Source of the DNA: Nitrososphaerota archaeon
Lineage (GTDB): Archaea > Thermoproteota > Nitrososphaeria > Nitrososphaerales > UBA183
DNA: 48,845 nt
Assembly: GCA_027886865.1 (NCBI GenBank)
Contig: JAPCJR010000016.1
Span: forward strand, 1 to 48,845
Direction of reading: 5' to 3'
Below the pieces are notes generated by a model. That model was not told where the DNA came from, made no database searches, and worked only from the letters and a program-made list of their open reading frames with translations. Of the stretch, positions 31,603 to 40,708 are shown piece by piece (the first letter of the stretch is position 1; each line of letters opens with the position of its first letter). The position numbers were made by a program, and so were the translations under genes.

Positions 31603-32997
31603 CTAGCGCGCCTTCCTTTCGTCCCTGCCTCTGACCAGCGAGGTGAAGACTCCGATGGCGCTCAATACGGCAGCGATGAGGAACGCCTCATGCATCCCGG
31701 TCACGAAGAGCTGGGCGATGCCCGCTGACGCCGTAACTCCGCCGCTGAGCGCCGCAAAGGCACCTGCCGGCATGGCTGCAGCGACCACCCCGCCCATGAC
31801 CGCGACCCCAATCGACTGAGCCGCAGACCTCACCGTGCCGAGCGTCCCGGAGGCCAGCCCGATCTCCTCGCGCGGGACGGAACTCATGACGGAGTTGGTG
31901 TTCGGTGAGGAGAAGAGCGCATGCCCAAGCCCGACCAGCATCAAGGGGAACCAGATGGCGGCGCCGGAGGAGGAGACACCAAGGAGCGAGAGCAGAAGGA
32001 AGGCGACCACCCTCGTCAGCATCCCGAAGGAGCTGAGGATGCGGGCGCTCACTCGATCCGAGAGCGCCCCTGAGATGGGCGCGGTGACGACCATGACCAC
32101 GGGCTGCACAAGCAGGATGAGGCCCGCCGTGACCGGAGAGTACCCGAGGACCTCCTGGAGATAGAGCGACATGACGAGCAGCGTCCCCGAAGACGCGGTG
32201 TAGTTCATGAGCGCGGTAGCGTTCCCGGCGGCGAAGGGCCTGTTCTGCGTGAACAGCCGGAGGTCCACCAGAGGCATCGTCCCGGGCCTCCTCTCTAGGA
32301 AGACGAAACCGACGAAGGAAGTCAGGCACGTGAGGACCAGTGCCGCGGACTCCCACGGGGACAGCCCCAGCCCGCTAAGGGCCAGCAGCAGCGTCACCAG
32401 GAACAGCGTGAGCGCGACGGCGCCGGGGAAGTCGAACTTCGACTTGGGACGTTCCACCTTCTCCTCCTTCAGGTAGAGATATGCGAGGGCGACGGTGATG
32501 ACGCCGATGGGTACGTTCACATAGAATATCGAACGCCAACCGAAGAGCACGACCAGGACACCGCCGACGACCGGTCCAGCGGTCAGGCCGGTATAGACGG
32601 CGCCGAGGTTTATCCCGAGGGCGCGCCCCCTCTCGGCGAGTGGGAAGGCCGCGACGACGATGGCGCCGGCTATGGCGCTCATCATCGCAGCGCCGACCCC
32701 CTGGAGGATGCGGAATGACAACAACTGCGCCACCCCTCCAGACAGGCCCGCTAGAAAGGACCCGGCCGTGAAGATCGCGACCCCCAGGACGAAGACGCGC
32801 TTCATCCCGCTGCGATCTCCAAGACGTCCGAACGACGTCTGAAAGGAGGCGATCACGACCAGATAGACGGTCGATATGAGAATGAGGTCGGCGAAGGTCG
32901 CGTTGAAAGACTGTTGAATCTTGGGGAGCGCCAGGTTGACTATGCTGCCGTCGAACGGGGCCATGAACGAAGCGACAGATGCGATGAGAAGTACCAC
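31603..32997 (-). CDS. MFS drug/solute exporter (DHA2, 14-helix type)
   Basis: 464 residues with a GTG start. DHA2 features are FMAPFDGSIVNLALPKIQ in helix 1, GRLGDRSGMKRVF between helices 2 and 3, and GWRSIFYVNVPIGV after helix 5. The protein is shorter at the N-terminus than many relatives; upstream codons continue in frame but no better start is seen. A TATA-like GATATAATC on the other side (33038-33046) may belong to this gene. It is the second such exporter in the window and differs clearly from the one at 13.9 kb. Confidence 0.9.
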   Translation of the reverse strand: MVLLIASVASFMAPFDGSIVNLALPKIQQSFNATFADLILISTVYLVVIASFQTSFGRLGDRSGMKRVFVLGVAIFTAGSFLAGLSGGVAQLLSFRILQGVGAAMMSAIAGAIVVAAFPLAERGRALGINLGAVYTGLTAGPVVGGVLVVLFGWRSIFYVNVPIGVITVALAYLYLKEEKVERPKSKFDFPGAVALTLFLVTLLLALSGLGLSPWESAALVLTCLTSFVGFVFLERRPGTMPLVDLRLFTQNRPFAAGNATALMNYTASSGTLLVMSLYLQEVLGYSPVTAGLILLVQPVVMVVTAPISGALSDRVSARILSSFGMLTRVVAFLLLSLLGVSSSGAAIWFPLMLVGLGHALFSSPNTNSVMSSVPREEIGLASGTLGTVRSAAQSIGVAVMGGVVAAAMPAGAFAALSGGVTASAGIAQLFVTGMHEAFLIAAVLSAIGVFTSLVRGRDERKAR

Positions 32998-33130
32998 CCA
33001 TCGGTTCGAAGCGATTCCCAGCGACCAGTCTCGCGGGACGATATAATCATTGAAGCGACGTGCCGCACTACGGGAAGCATGGCAAGATTCTTACCGAACC
33101 GTCTGACGACCCCCCACAGGGAGAGTTGAG

Positions 33131-34390
33131 TTGACCGACGAAGACCCCTATGATAACGCGCTCGCGCAACTCGCGTCGATAACCGAGGTAGTGCCGATTG
33201 AACCGGAATATTATGAGATACTCAAACACCCGCGGAGAGAGGTGGTCGTCTATCTTCCCCTGAAACTAGCCGGAGGAGAGTCGACGACGTGCATGGGATA
33301 CCGGGTCCAGCACAATAACGCGCGCGGCCCCTACAAGGGCGGTCTGAGATATCATCCGGGTGCGAGCCTGAACGACGTGCGCGCTCTCTCCATGTGGATG
33401 ACCTGGAAGACCGCCATCATTGACGTGCCCTACGGAGGGGCGAAGGGTGGGATAACGATAGACCCGTCGAAGCTCACGCAGGACGACCTCGAGCGTCTGA
33501 CCCGAAAGTACGTCGACGCCATCGAGCGCGACATCGGGCCCGAGGTCGACATCATGGCCCCGGACGTCAACACCAACCCCCAGACGATGGCCTGGATAAT
33601 GAACGAGTACTCCAAGCTCAAGTCGCAGAACGTGCCCGCCGTAGTCACGGGCAAGCCCATCGAGATAGGAGGGTCTGAAGGGAGGGTGGCTGCCACAGGG
33701 CGGGGCGTCTCAATCTGCACGAGCGAGGCGGTCCAGACCTTCCTTCACAAGAGCATCAAAGACGTGACGGTAGCGGTCCAAGGATTCGGGAACGTCGGGA
33801 GCAACACCGTGGGGACCCTCATGGAGATGGGGGCCAAGGTGGTGGCCGTCAGCGATGTCGCCGGGGGGGCGCGCGCCACCGGCAGCGGAGGCTTCGGAGT
33901 ATCGTTCGAGAAGATACTCGACGTGTCGAAGAACCTGGGGTCAGTCACCAAGCTCCCCGGCGCGCAGGTGATATCGAACGACGAGCTCCTGGAGATGGAA
34001 GTGGACGTGCTGATCCCCGCCGCGATGGAGAACCAGATAACCGAGGAGAACGCCGGCCGGGTCCGGGCGAAGCTCGTGGTCGAGGCCGCGAACGGCCCGA
34101 CTACACAGCACGCAGACAAGATCCTGAACAGAAACGGGGTCACCGTCATCCCCGACGTCCTCGCGAACTCAGGAGGCGTGCTGGTTTCCTATTTCGAGTG
34201 GGTACAGAACCTGAACAGGGACCACTGGAGCGAGGAGGCGGTGAACACGCGGCTGGAGCAGAAGATGAAGAAGGCCTTCGGAGACGTGCTCAAGCTCTCG
34301 CAGAAGGAGAACGTGGACATGAGGAGAGGGGCGCTGGCCATCGCCGTCCAGAAAGTGACGGCGGCCATGAGGCTCAGCGGCTGGCACTAG
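33131..34390 (+). CDS. glutamate dehydrogenase
   Basis: 419 residues, the usual size of archaeal hexameric GDH. It converts glutamate and 2-oxoglutarate plus ammonia. Substrate site motifs are GPYKGGLRYHP and PYGGAKGGI (catalytic Lys), then APDVNTNPQTMAW. The dinucleotide fold begins VAVQGFGNVGSNT with VAVSDVAGG; the Asp there points to NAD preference. The start is TTG at 33131, taken from family alignment of the first residues. It stands alone between the MFS and OsmC genes. Confidence 0.95.
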   Translation: MTDEDPYDNALAQLASITEVVPIEPEYYEILKHPRREVVVYLPLKLAGGESTTCMGYRVQHNNARGPYKGGLRYHPGASLNDVRALSMWMTWKTAIIDVPYGGAKGGITIDPSKLTQDDLERLTRKYVDAIERDIGPEVDIMAPDVNTNPQTMAWIMNEYSKLKSQNVPAVVTGKPIEIGGSEGRVAATGRGVSICTSEAVQTFLHKSIKDVTVAVQGFGNVGSNTVGTLMEMGAKVVAVSDVAGGARATGSGGFGVSFEKILDVSKNLGSVTKLPGAQVISNDELLEMEVDVLIPAAMENQITEENAGRVRAKLVVEAANGPTTQHADKILNRNGVTVIPDVLANSGGVLVSYFEWVQNLNRDHWSEEAVNTRLEQKMKKAFGDVLKLSQKENVDMRRGALAIAVQKVTAAMRLSGWH

Positions 34391-34393
34391 TCG

Positions 34394-34831
34394 CTAGGCC
34401 AGAGACGAGGTAAGCTCTATCTCGACGTTGTTCCTCAGCGCGTTCGAGATGGGACAGGTTGCCTCTCCGGCCTTTGCCAGTTCCGCGAACTTGGCGCTGT
34501 CCAGCCCCGAGACCCAGCCCTTCACGCTGAGGTGCATCTTGGTGACCTTCCATGCGTCTCCGACCTTGTCAAAGGTGCAGACCGCAGAGACGTCGAGCCT
34601 GGTGGGCGGTGTCTTGTTGCGGGCGAGCGCGCCTGATAGCGCCATCGCGTAGCAGCTCGCATGCGCGGCGGCGAGCAGCTCCTCGGGGCTCGTCTTCCCG
34701 TTGGGCTGTTCCGTCCGCGATGCCCACGTGACCGACGTATCCTGCAGTGCCCTGCTGCCGAACCTGACCTTCCCGCTTCCGCTGAGGAGGTCTCTTTCCC
34801 ACGTGACTTCTGCACTGCGCTGAGCTGCCAT
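34394..34831 (-). CDS. OsmC/Ohr-family peroxiredoxin-like protein
   Basis: 145 residues from the ATG at 34831. The family pattern is complete: SPEELLAAAHASCYAMAL with Cys60 as peroxidatic and Glu51 nearby, and EATCPISNALR with Cys126 as resolving. It should reduce organic hydroperoxides. A longer frame to 35071 overlaps the PPK2 gene and is not supported. It shares a promoter region with PPK2. Confidence 0.92.
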   Translation of the reverse strand: MAAQRSAEVTWERDLLSGSGKVRFGSRALQDTSVTWASRTEQPNGKTSPEELLAAAHASCYAMALSGALARNKTPPTRLDVSAVCTFDKVGDAWKVTKMHLSVKGWVSGLDSAKFAELAKAGEATCPISNALRNNVEIELTSSLA

Positions 34832-34854
34832 AACGTTTGGTCGCGTCAGAGTGC

Positions 34855-34865
34855 CACTATAAGTG
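34855..34865. promoter_or_regulatory. palindromic TATA-like element between osmC and ppk2
   Basis: CACTATAAGTG is a perfect palindrome with a TATA-like centre, about 29 bases before the OsmC start and 21 before the PPK2 ATG. It could serve both genes; the spacing to PPK2 is short. Confidence 0.45.
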
Positions 34866-34880
34866 CGCGGCGTGAGGCGC

Positions 34881-35753
34881 ATGAGACGGAACGCAACGGC
34901 TAAAGGCAGCGCTCGGCGGCAAAAGGATATCTTGTCAGACGGTGTCCACACCGAGAGATACAGGGTCGAGCCCGGGAAGAAGGTGAATCGGGAGGAATGG
35001 GATCCTGACGATAGCTCTGGGTTCGCTGGTGGGGAGAAGGAGGCGCGTTCACTGTCCGTGGAGCTTGACAAGACACTGGACCAGCTTCAGGAAAAGCTGT
35101 ACGCGGAGCACAAGCACAAGGTCCTGATCGTCCTTCAGGCTATGGATACCGGAGGCAAGGACGGGACCATAAGGCGCATCTTCCGAGGTGTCAACCCCTC
35201 GGGGGTCCGCGTGGCCCATTTCCGCGAGCCCACCCCGGATGAAGTCGACCACGATTTTCTCTGGAGGGTGCACCTCCAGGTGCCCGGTAAAGGAGAGATC
35301 ACGATCTTCAACCGGTCCCACTATGAAGGGGTGCTCGTCGAGCGTGTTCTCGGGATAGTGCCGAAAAAGACCTGGCACTTGCGCTACCGACAGATCAACG
35401 ATTTCGAAAGGATGCTCACAGAGGAGGGCACGATGGTGCTCAAATTCTACCTCCACATCGATTCCGCGGAGCAGAAGCGGCGCATCCAGGAGCGGCTCGA
35501 CGACCCCAGCAAGCAGTGGAAGTTCAGCACCGACGACCTGGCCCAGAGGAAATTCTGGGAAGATTACATGAAGGCCTACGAGCGTGTGCTGGAAGAGACG
35601 AGCACCAAGTGGGCCCCCTGGTACGTCGTACCGGCCAACCGCAAGTGGTTCAGGGACTTGCTGGTGGCGAGCGTGATCGTCAAGGCACTCGAGAGGCTCG
35701 ACCCGAAATATCCCCACCTCGACCGCGACCCGAAGTCGATAAACGTACCCTGA
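34881..35753 (+). CDS. polyphosphate kinase 2 family protein
   Basis: 290 residues from the ATG at 34881. PPK2 features are the Walker A-like AMDTGGKDGT (87-96), then RIFRGVNPSGVRVAHF, the FNRSHYEGVLVERV Walker-B region, and WPLR-like YRQINDFERML. PPK2 enzymes use polyphosphate to phosphorylate nucleotides or make polyphosphate. Size and single-domain layout match the one-domain PPK2 classes. An upstream GTG in frame lies inside the palindromic promoter element and is not preferred. Confidence 0.92.
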   Translation: MRRNATAKGSARRQKDILSDGVHTERYRVEPGKKVNREEWDPDDSSGFAGGEKEARSLSVELDKTLDQLQEKLYAEHKHKVLIVLQAMDTGGKDGTIRRIFRGVNPSGVRVAHFREPTPDEVDHDFLWRVHLQVPGKGEITIFNRSHYEGVLVERVLGIVPKKTWHLRYRQINDFERMLTEEGTMVLKFYLHIDSAEQKRRIQERLDDPSKQWKFSTDDLAQRKFWEDYMKAYERVLEETSTKWAPWYVVPANRKWFRDLLVASVIVKALERLDPKYPHLDRDPKSINVP

Positions 35754-35817
35754 CGCAGGGCGCCGCAACCCGGCGAACCCTTTTCCGTTTCTTCTGCGGT
35801 ACAGGTCGACGGCGCCG

Positions 35818-36405
35818 ATGAACTACGACAACCGAACTGTCCCGGTCGGAGCTGCCGAACTCGGGTACAGGACAGAAGGAGAAGGGGACCGAAAGATCCT
35901 TCTGCTTCACGGGCTGAACTCCCACTCAGGCACCTGGAGGAAGACGTTCCCCGCCTTCGCGAGCCGGTACTCGGTGTTCGCCCCGAGCCTGCCACCGCAC
36001 ATCGGCGAGGTCTCCGCTGCCCTGGTGGAGGAATATTCAGGATACGTGGGAGAGATGTCCAGGAAGCTCGGCATAACGGATGCCACGGTGATTGGTAACT
36101 CCATGGGGGGCTGGATTGGGATGCGGCTCGCCTCCCTTCACGCAGGTATCGTTTCGCGGCTCGTCCTTGAGGACACAGCGGGCTCGAGGTCCGAGGACGC
36201 GAAGGCCCTTGAGGACGCCGGGATTCCGACCCTTATCATCTGGGGCGAGGCAGACGACATCCTCCCGGTCAGCGAGGCACGCGGCCTCCATTCGAGACTC
36301 GCCGGGAGCCAGCTGAAGGTTGTTCATGGAGCCGGACACGTGCCTCATTGGGAGGAGCCCGACGTGTTCAACGGATTGGTGACAGATTTTCTGCAGCGAG
36401 GCTAG
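35818..36405 (+). CDS. small alpha/beta hydrolase
   Basis: 195 residues, a minimal alpha/beta hydrolase with little or no cap domain. HGLNSHSGTW is the oxyanion region, GNSMGGW the nucleophile elbow (Ser near 94), GEADDILP the acid, and GAGHVPHWE the catalytic His. All three catalytic residues are present. The substrate is unknown. The short length compared with the usual 250-300 residues means the cap between strands 6 and 7 has been lost. Confidence 0.88.
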   Translation: MNYDNRTVPVGAAELGYRTEGEGDRKILLLHGLNSHSGTWRKTFPAFASRYSVFAPSLPPHIGEVSAALVEEYSGYVGEMSRKLGITDATVIGNSMGGWIGMRLASLHAGIVSRLVLEDTAGSRSEDAKALEDAGIPTLIIWGEADDILPVSEARGLHSRLAGSQLKVVHGAGHVPHWEEPDVFNGLVTDFLQRG

Positions 36406-36603
36406 TCAGCATTCAAGCTCTTCAAGCTTCACCCATTCTCGCAGGGGCCCCTGGGAAGTGCGTAGCTGGAAGATGGAGACCTCGTCGTACTCTCCCGTCT
36501 CCTCGAGGAAGTCCTTGATATTGAAGGCGCTCTGGAGGGACTTTTGCTCGAACTTGTTGAGTGCCGAGCTGCTCCTTGCGACCACAAGTATCAACGGGTT
36601 CAT
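36406..36603 (-). CDS. 65-residue hypothetical protein
   Basis: No family is recognised. The N-terminus NPLILVVARSS could form a strand, followed by a helix (NKFEQKSLQSAFNIKDFLEE) and a beta part. It is supported as a real gene by a very clear TATA box (36625-36637) centred 27 bases before the ATG, which fits leaderless expression. It is convergent with the hydrolase gene, starting right after its stop. Confidence 0.6.
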   Translation of the reverse strand: MNPLILVVARSSSALNKFEQKSLQSAFNIKDFLEETGEYDEVSIFQLRTSQGPLREWVKLEELEC

Positions 36604-36624
36604 CTGAGATAGCTCAGTATTCCT

Positions 36625-36637
36625 ATTATATATAATT
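36625..36637 (-). promoter_or_regulatory. TATA box of the 65-residue protein gene
   Basis: ATTATATATAAT, nearly symmetrical, centred about 27 bases before the ATG at 36603. Confidence 0.65.
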
Positions 36638-36682
36638 CGCTGATGGAAATATTCCCAATAGCATGGCCGTTCTGTTCAGTGG

Positions 36683-37897
36683 TCAGTCGTCCTTCTCGAC
36701 CTTGTACGGATGCTCCGTGGGCGCGAGACCCCTTTCGCTCACCCGCTGCAGGAGCGGCCCCGCTATCGCCGTGACGAGGACAGTTATCCCCAGGATGGAG
36801 AAGATCGAGCCGTCTATCAGGCCCGAGGCCAGCGCCGCCTGGCCGATGATGAACGAGAACTCTCCCCTCGGGACCAGCCATGCGCCCACCATCTGCGGGT
36901 CCGTATCCTTCAGGGCGTTGTTTGCGCGCATGACCCGGCCGACCAGCGCTCCGCCGATGAACTTGGCGGAGACCAGGAGCACCAGCACGAGCACGAGCGA
37001 CTCCCAGACGGCTAGCGCCGGGAAGGGGTCTATCTGGCTCCCCATGTATACGAAGAACACGAAGACGAGCAGGCCCTTCACCGGTGCGACCTTGCCAGAG
37101 AGGAACCTGGAGTGCTTCCCCCTCATCGCCAAGCCTATGATGAAAGCCCCCACGCCGGCCGAGTACCCCAGATAGGACCCGAGGACGCCGAAGCCGAAGC
37201 CGAGGCCGAGGGCGAAGAGGAAGGGCAGCTCCTCGAACTCACCCTCGAAGCTGCTCAGGTAGTTTATCGCTGGAGGCGCGAGATATCGGGCGACGATGAA
37301 ACCAATAGTCAACAGGGCGAATCCCCCGAGGGCCGTCGTGACGATGGATACGACCCCAGCCTGCGGCGTTATCGTCCCGCCGGCAGGCAGCGACGATATC
37401 ACAATCAGAAACGCCACGGCAGCGATGTCCTCGACCACCAGCATGCCGACCAGCAGCCTGGACATCTCTCCGGGCATCCCACGCGCGAGAATCAGCTGGC
37501 CCACGATCGCGGTGCTGGTCACGCTGCCCGCGAGCGCGAATATCAGCGTCTCCGCGAGGTTCATCCCGAGGACGTACGCACAGAATATGCCGACGAGGAA
37601 CGTAAGTCCCATCTCCAGTAACGCGAGAGACCCGGCGCGCCCGATCATCTTCGCGAACTTTACGGGGTCCAGCTCGAGGCCTATCAGGAAGAGCAGGACT
37701 ACGATCCCGACGTTTGCGATGTCGCCGATCACCGTCGTGTCAGCGACCCAGCCAAGGACATAGGGTCCCACGATCATTCCCGCAAGAATCTCGGCCGTGA
37801 TTATCGGAAGCCTGAGGCGCGCGAGGAGGAGGCCCAAAGCGAGGGCGACAGCTGAAAGGATTCCGAGGCTGAGCAGGAAGCCGACGCCTTCTGCCAT
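36683..37897 (-). CDS. CPA2-family cation/proton antiporter (Kef-type)
   Basis: 404 residues from the ATG at 37897. About 12-13 membrane segments. Signatures are LPIITAEILAGMIVGPYVLGW, FLIGLELDP, the broken-helix region AGSVTSTAIVGQLI and the second ion-site helix LLVGMLVVEDIAAVAFL. It exchanges Na+ or K+ for H+. There is no C-terminal TrkA-N (RCK) domain, so it lacks the nucleotide gating of KefB/C; the tail ends in KVEKDD. An ATG at 37930 would add 11 residues not typical of the family. Confidence 0.92.
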   Translation of the reverse strand: MAEGVGFLLSLGILSAVALALGLLLARLRLPIITAEILAGMIVGPYVLGWVADTTVIGDIANVGIVVLLFLIGLELDPVKFAKMIGRAGSLALLEMGLTFLVGIFCAYVLGMNLAETLIFALAGSVTSTAIVGQLILARGMPGEMSRLLVGMLVVEDIAAVAFLIVISSLPAGGTITPQAGVVSIVTTALGGFALLTIGFIVARYLAPPAINYLSSFEGEFEELPFLFALGLGFGFGVLGSYLGYSAGVGAFIIGLAMRGKHSRFLSGKVAPVKGLLVFVFFVYMGSQIDPFPALAVWESLVLVLVLLVSAKFIGGALVGRVMRANNALKDTDPQMVGAWLVPRGEFSFIIGQAALASGLIDGSIFSILGITVLVTAIAGPLLQRVSERGLAPTEHPYKVEKDD

Positions 37898-37961
37898 GGT
37901 GTGGTTGCAGATAATTGGGACCCCTTGCACAAAACTCTTTCGTCTCTCTGAGCGACCTGAG

Positions 37962-37973
37962 GGGCTTATCTAT
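37962..37973 (+). promoter_or_regulatory. TATA-like box of the YhfC-like gene
   Basis: GGGCTTATCTAT is centred about 26 bases before GTG 37995 and selects that start among many in-frame codons. Confidence 0.5.
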
Positions 37974-37994
37974 CGAGAAGACGCTCCCGAGGTC

Positions 37995-38777
37995 GTGCAG
38001 GACATAGACCCGCTGCTCTTGCTCGAACCCGTGCTCTTCATCGCCCTCGGCGCGGGACTCGTGGTCTACTGGAGGCTCAAGAGGAAGCTCTCAGGGATGG
38101 TGCTCCTGTTCTCTCTCATGGCATACGCCGGTGCCATCGCGCTAAAGGAGGTCGTGCAGGCCTACACCGCGAACGGGGTGGTCGCGCTGTTCGGGTACGT
38201 GAGCTGGCAGAACGGGCTGTACTACGGGCTCCAGACCTCCTTCTTTGAAGTCGGGCTGGCGTACCTCGTCGCAAGATATGCCGTGACGAGGAGACAGATG
38301 GACGCCTCGGACGCCGAGGGCTACGGCGTCTCGCTGGCCTTCTGGGAGAACGCCATACTCCTGGGTGCCCTCTCCTTCTTCAACCTCGCGGTCACGTACC
38401 TGATGATAGCCGGGGGACTCCTGCCGCAGTCGATCTACCAGACCCTAGTCACTTCGAGCCCGGCGCTCTTCTACCCCCCTCAGCAGTTGGTCCTGCCGAT
38501 CGCCCTGGCGACGCTGGAGAGGGTCTCCTCGTTCCTAGCTCACTTCGCCTGGGGTTATCTCTCGGTCCTTGCGGTCTGCATGAAGAAGCCGGTCTATCTG
38601 GCGATCGCGCTCCCGATGGGCCTCCTCGACGCGCTCGTACCCTTTGCACAGGAACTTCCCGTCTGGGAGTTCGAGGCTATCATCTTCGCTCTGTCTCTGG
38701 GATTCGTCGTGGTCGCGCGCGTGGCCACAAGGTCAGCACCGCGGGGACTCCTTCAGCCGGCCGCTGTCAACGCGTGA
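37995..38777 (+). CDS. YhfC-like integral membrane protein
   Basis: 260 residues from GTG at 37995. Seven or eight membrane segments. Motifs FFEVGLAYLVARY, GYGVSLAFWENAILLG and ERVSSFLAHFAWGYL correspond in order to the conserved Glu and His positions of the YhfC putative membrane peptidase family, though the first site has one Glu where family members often have two. It may be an intramembrane protease relative; activity is uncertain. The frame is open further upstream to 37797, but that part overlaps the antiporter gene. The stop overlaps the next gene's GTG as GTGA. Confidence 0.7.
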   Translation: MQDIDPLLLLEPVLFIALGAGLVVYWRLKRKLSGMVLLFSLMAYAGAIALKEVVQAYTANGVVALFGYVSWQNGLYYGLQTSFFEVGLAYLVARYAVTRRQMDASDAEGYGVSLAFWENAILLGALSFFNLAVTYLMIAGGLLPQSIYQTLVTSSPALFYPPQQLVLPIALATLERVSSFLAHFAWGYLSVLAVCMKKPVYLAIALPMGLLDALVPFAQELPVWEFEAIIFALSLGFVVVARVATRSAPRGLLQPAAVNA

Positions 38778-39397
38778 CTACGAGGAGGTCGCCTCAATCG
38801 GTCGGAGCCTTGTCCATCAAGGAATTAAGCGCCCGCTGCGCCGCATCCCGCATGAGAAAGGTCGATCCTTCCAAGGTCTACAGGCTGCTTTATCCGTCGG
38901 TCCCGGCCATCGTGGCCGCTTCATTGGGAGGCAAGACCTCGGCGATGCCGGTGGTCTCCATCGTCTCGCTGTCGAACGACCCTGCGCTCATCGCCCTCTC
39001 ATCTTCTCCTTCCCATGCGACCTTCCGCGCCATAGCCGGAGCGCGGTGCTTCTCCGTCTCGTGGCTGGATAGAAAGTATCTGCCGGCGGTGGAATTTCTG
39101 GGGATGCGTTCGGGAACAGGCATCGTGGACAAACTGCTCACCGCTGGACTGCACCACCGGGCGACGGGTTCTCCTCCAGTCCCTGCGATATCCGAAGCCT
39201 CCGCGTCTCTGACATGCTCCGTAAAAGAAATCCGGACCTACGGAGACCACGAACTAGTCGTCGGGCGCGTCCTTGAGGCGAAGGCCGACGCGGACTTTCA
39301 CGATTACTGGAAGTTCGAGGGTTACCGGCCGATACTCTACTCGGGCCTCGGGAGACCGACCGTGGACCGGCAATCCGCTGCTGTCAAACGACCTTGA
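38774..39397 (+). CDS. flavin-reductase-like FMN-binding protein
   Basis: 207 residues from GTG (38774), overlapping the previous stop; an internal ATG at 38852 (MRKVDPSKVYRLLYP) fits the family start better and gives 181 residues. The split-barrel flavin-binding pattern includes PAIVAASLGGKTSAMPVVSIVSLS, FSVSWLD and DYWKFEGYRPILYSGLGR at the end. It probably binds FMN; it could be a flavin reductase or a related oxidoreductase. The 3' end overlaps the convergent F420 reductase gene by 14 bases. Confidence 0.78.
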   Translation: MTTRRSPQSVGALSIKELSARCAASRMRKVDPSKVYRLLYPSVPAIVAASLGGKTSAMPVVSIVSLSNDPALIALSSSPSHATFRAIAGARCFSVSWLDRKYLPAVEFLGMRSGTGIVDKLLTAGLHHRATGSPPVPAISEASASLTCSVKEIRTYGDHELVVGRVLEAKADADFHDYWKFEGYRPILYSGLGRPTVDRQSAAVKRP

Positions 39398-40022
39398 CCG
39401 ACGGCGTCCTCAATTTGTTGAGCTTGCCGACGTTGAGGAGGGTGGGCGTCAGCAACTCCATGGTGCGCGAGCTCCGGAGAGGGCCGGCGTAAAGCGGGCG
39501 GAGCCTCGCTATGCTCGAGATGATCTCAGAAGCCTCGGCGAAGACGTCCTTGGTCTCCGCCGCCACGAGTACATCGTAATCGAGTACCTTATCCACCTCC
39601 ATCAAGCGTGCGGCGGGGACGTTATGAAAGGCGCCCGCGACCCTGGTCTGCAGAATCGAGGCCACCTTCTCCGCAGCGGAACCCGAGGCCAGCATGGGGA
39701 AGAACAGGCCGTCGCGGAACTCCATCGGGACGATCGGCGAGATCACGAGCTTCCCAGCCAGGTTTGGCTTGAGCGAGAGAAGGGCTTCGTCCGAGGGGAG
39801 GTCCGGGATGGCCAGTATCGCCACGTCCGCGAGGGCCGTGGCCTCCGCGTTCGTCGTGCCTGCCACCGTTACCCCTGAGAGCACCGATACCTTCGATGCC
39901 GCCTCGGCCGCCTTCAAGGCGTCCCGCGAACCGATGATGACTTCGTAGGACCTCGCGAGCCTGGACCCCAGGCCCAAGCCGAGGTCCCCCGTCCCGCCGA
40001 CGACGGCTATCTTCTTGGTCAT
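39384..40022 (-). CDS. fno: F420H2:NADP oxidoreductase
   Basis: 212 residues, typical length. IAVVGGTGDLGLGLGSRLA is the NADP-binding loop, with IIGSRD after strand two, where Ser-Arg selects NADPH. AILAIPDLP, PNLAGKLVISPIVPM and GAFHNVPA follow the family. It passes hydride between coenzyme F420 and NADP+. Its start overlaps the XPF nuclease stop as ATGA. It is the last gene of the ECF operon on this strand. This implies that the organism makes or imports F420. Confidence 0.9.
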   Translation of the reverse strand: MTKKIAVVGGTGDLGLGLGSRLARSYEVIIGSRDALKAAEAASKVSVLSGVTVAGTTNAEATALADVAILAIPDLPSDEALLSLKPNLAGKLVISPIVPMEFRDGLFFPMLASGSAAEKVASILQTRVAGAFHNVPAARLMEVDKVLDYDVLVAAETKDVFAEASEIISSIARLRPLYAGPLRSSRTMELLTPTLLNVGKLNKLRTPSVKVV

Positions 40023-40708
40023 TCTAGTAGCTTCTCCTGTTTCGGAGGGGTCCCCCCATGCGTGGTGTGCACGGTGTCCAGCATACGGGCGATCCTGGCC
40101 GCCCTCTTCCCACCAAGGCCCTGGACCAGCGCGAGCTGAGACTCGGTCAGGTTCATGATCTTCCTTGGCGTGCCGTACCTAGAGAGCATTCTTCTGGCGA
40201 GCTTCACGCCAACTCCAGGGAGCGCGGACACCAGAAAGAGCTGCTGCTGCGGCTCGTCGTTCCCCTTGGGGGCGGCGGTTATCGAGCCGGGAGGCAGCGG
40301 TCGCGCCCGGCTGTGCTGGATGAGGGCGGCGATGGCCGCTGCGGTCTGGGCGTGGTCCGCCGTATGGATTACCCTTAGGTCGTACGCGAGCGTCACCGAG
40401 GCTATGGCTCCGTAGTAGGAGTTGACGTTCTTCGTGAGGTTGTTGAGCTCTTTGATGTCTCCCTCCACTATCAGGTACGGCTTCCTGTACGAGCTCGACA
40501 GTTCGGACGCCTGCACGAAGAGTCTGCCATCATAGACCGACGAGACGAAGTCTGGGAGCGCCTTTCTCTCGACCGCGATCTCCGGGCTTATGACGTAGTC
40601 TGCGACGCGGAGCCTGCTGAAGTAGACCCTTACGTCGAGCTTCGAGAGCGCCTCAGGGACGCCGCTCGGCCTCTCCCTCTCGTCCACCACGACCCTTGGG
40701 GGAATCAT
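40019..40708 (-). CDS. XPF/ERCC4 structure-specific nuclease
   Basis: 229 residues from the ATG at 40708: an ERCC4 nuclease domain (1-135) plus a tandem helix-hairpin-helix region (about 160-210). Active-site residues are Asp9 (VVVDERE), Asp37 (ADYVIS), Glu47-Arg48-Lys49 and Asp53 (VERKALPDF). It cuts 3' flaps and forks as a dimer. There is no helicase domain, as in the short crenarchaeal XPF that binds PCNA. The end KQEKLLE has a QxxL core but not a full PCNA-box. The start overlaps the EcfT stop as TGATG. Confidence 0.92.
   Translation of the reverse strand: MIPPRVVVDERERPSGVPEALSKLDVRVYFSRLRVADYVISPEIAVERKALPDFVSSVYDGRLFVQASELSSSYRKPYLIVEGDIKELNNLTKNVNSYYGAIASVTLAYDLRVIHTADHAQTAAAIAALIQHSRARPLPPGSITAAPKGNDEPQQQLFLVSALPGVGVKLARRMLSRYGTPRKIMNLTESQLALVQGLGGKRAARIARMLDTVHTTHGGTPPKQEKLLE

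Noticed and set aside
30562..31728. 388-residue frame overlapping the alcohol dehydrogenase gene
   Set aside because: Low-complexity Arg/Gly-rich translation in the shadow of a clear enzyme; no family features.
34832..35071. N-terminal extension of the OsmC frame
   Set aside because: It lies antisense to the start of PPK2 and the family begins at the ATG at 34831, which has a well-placed promoter element.
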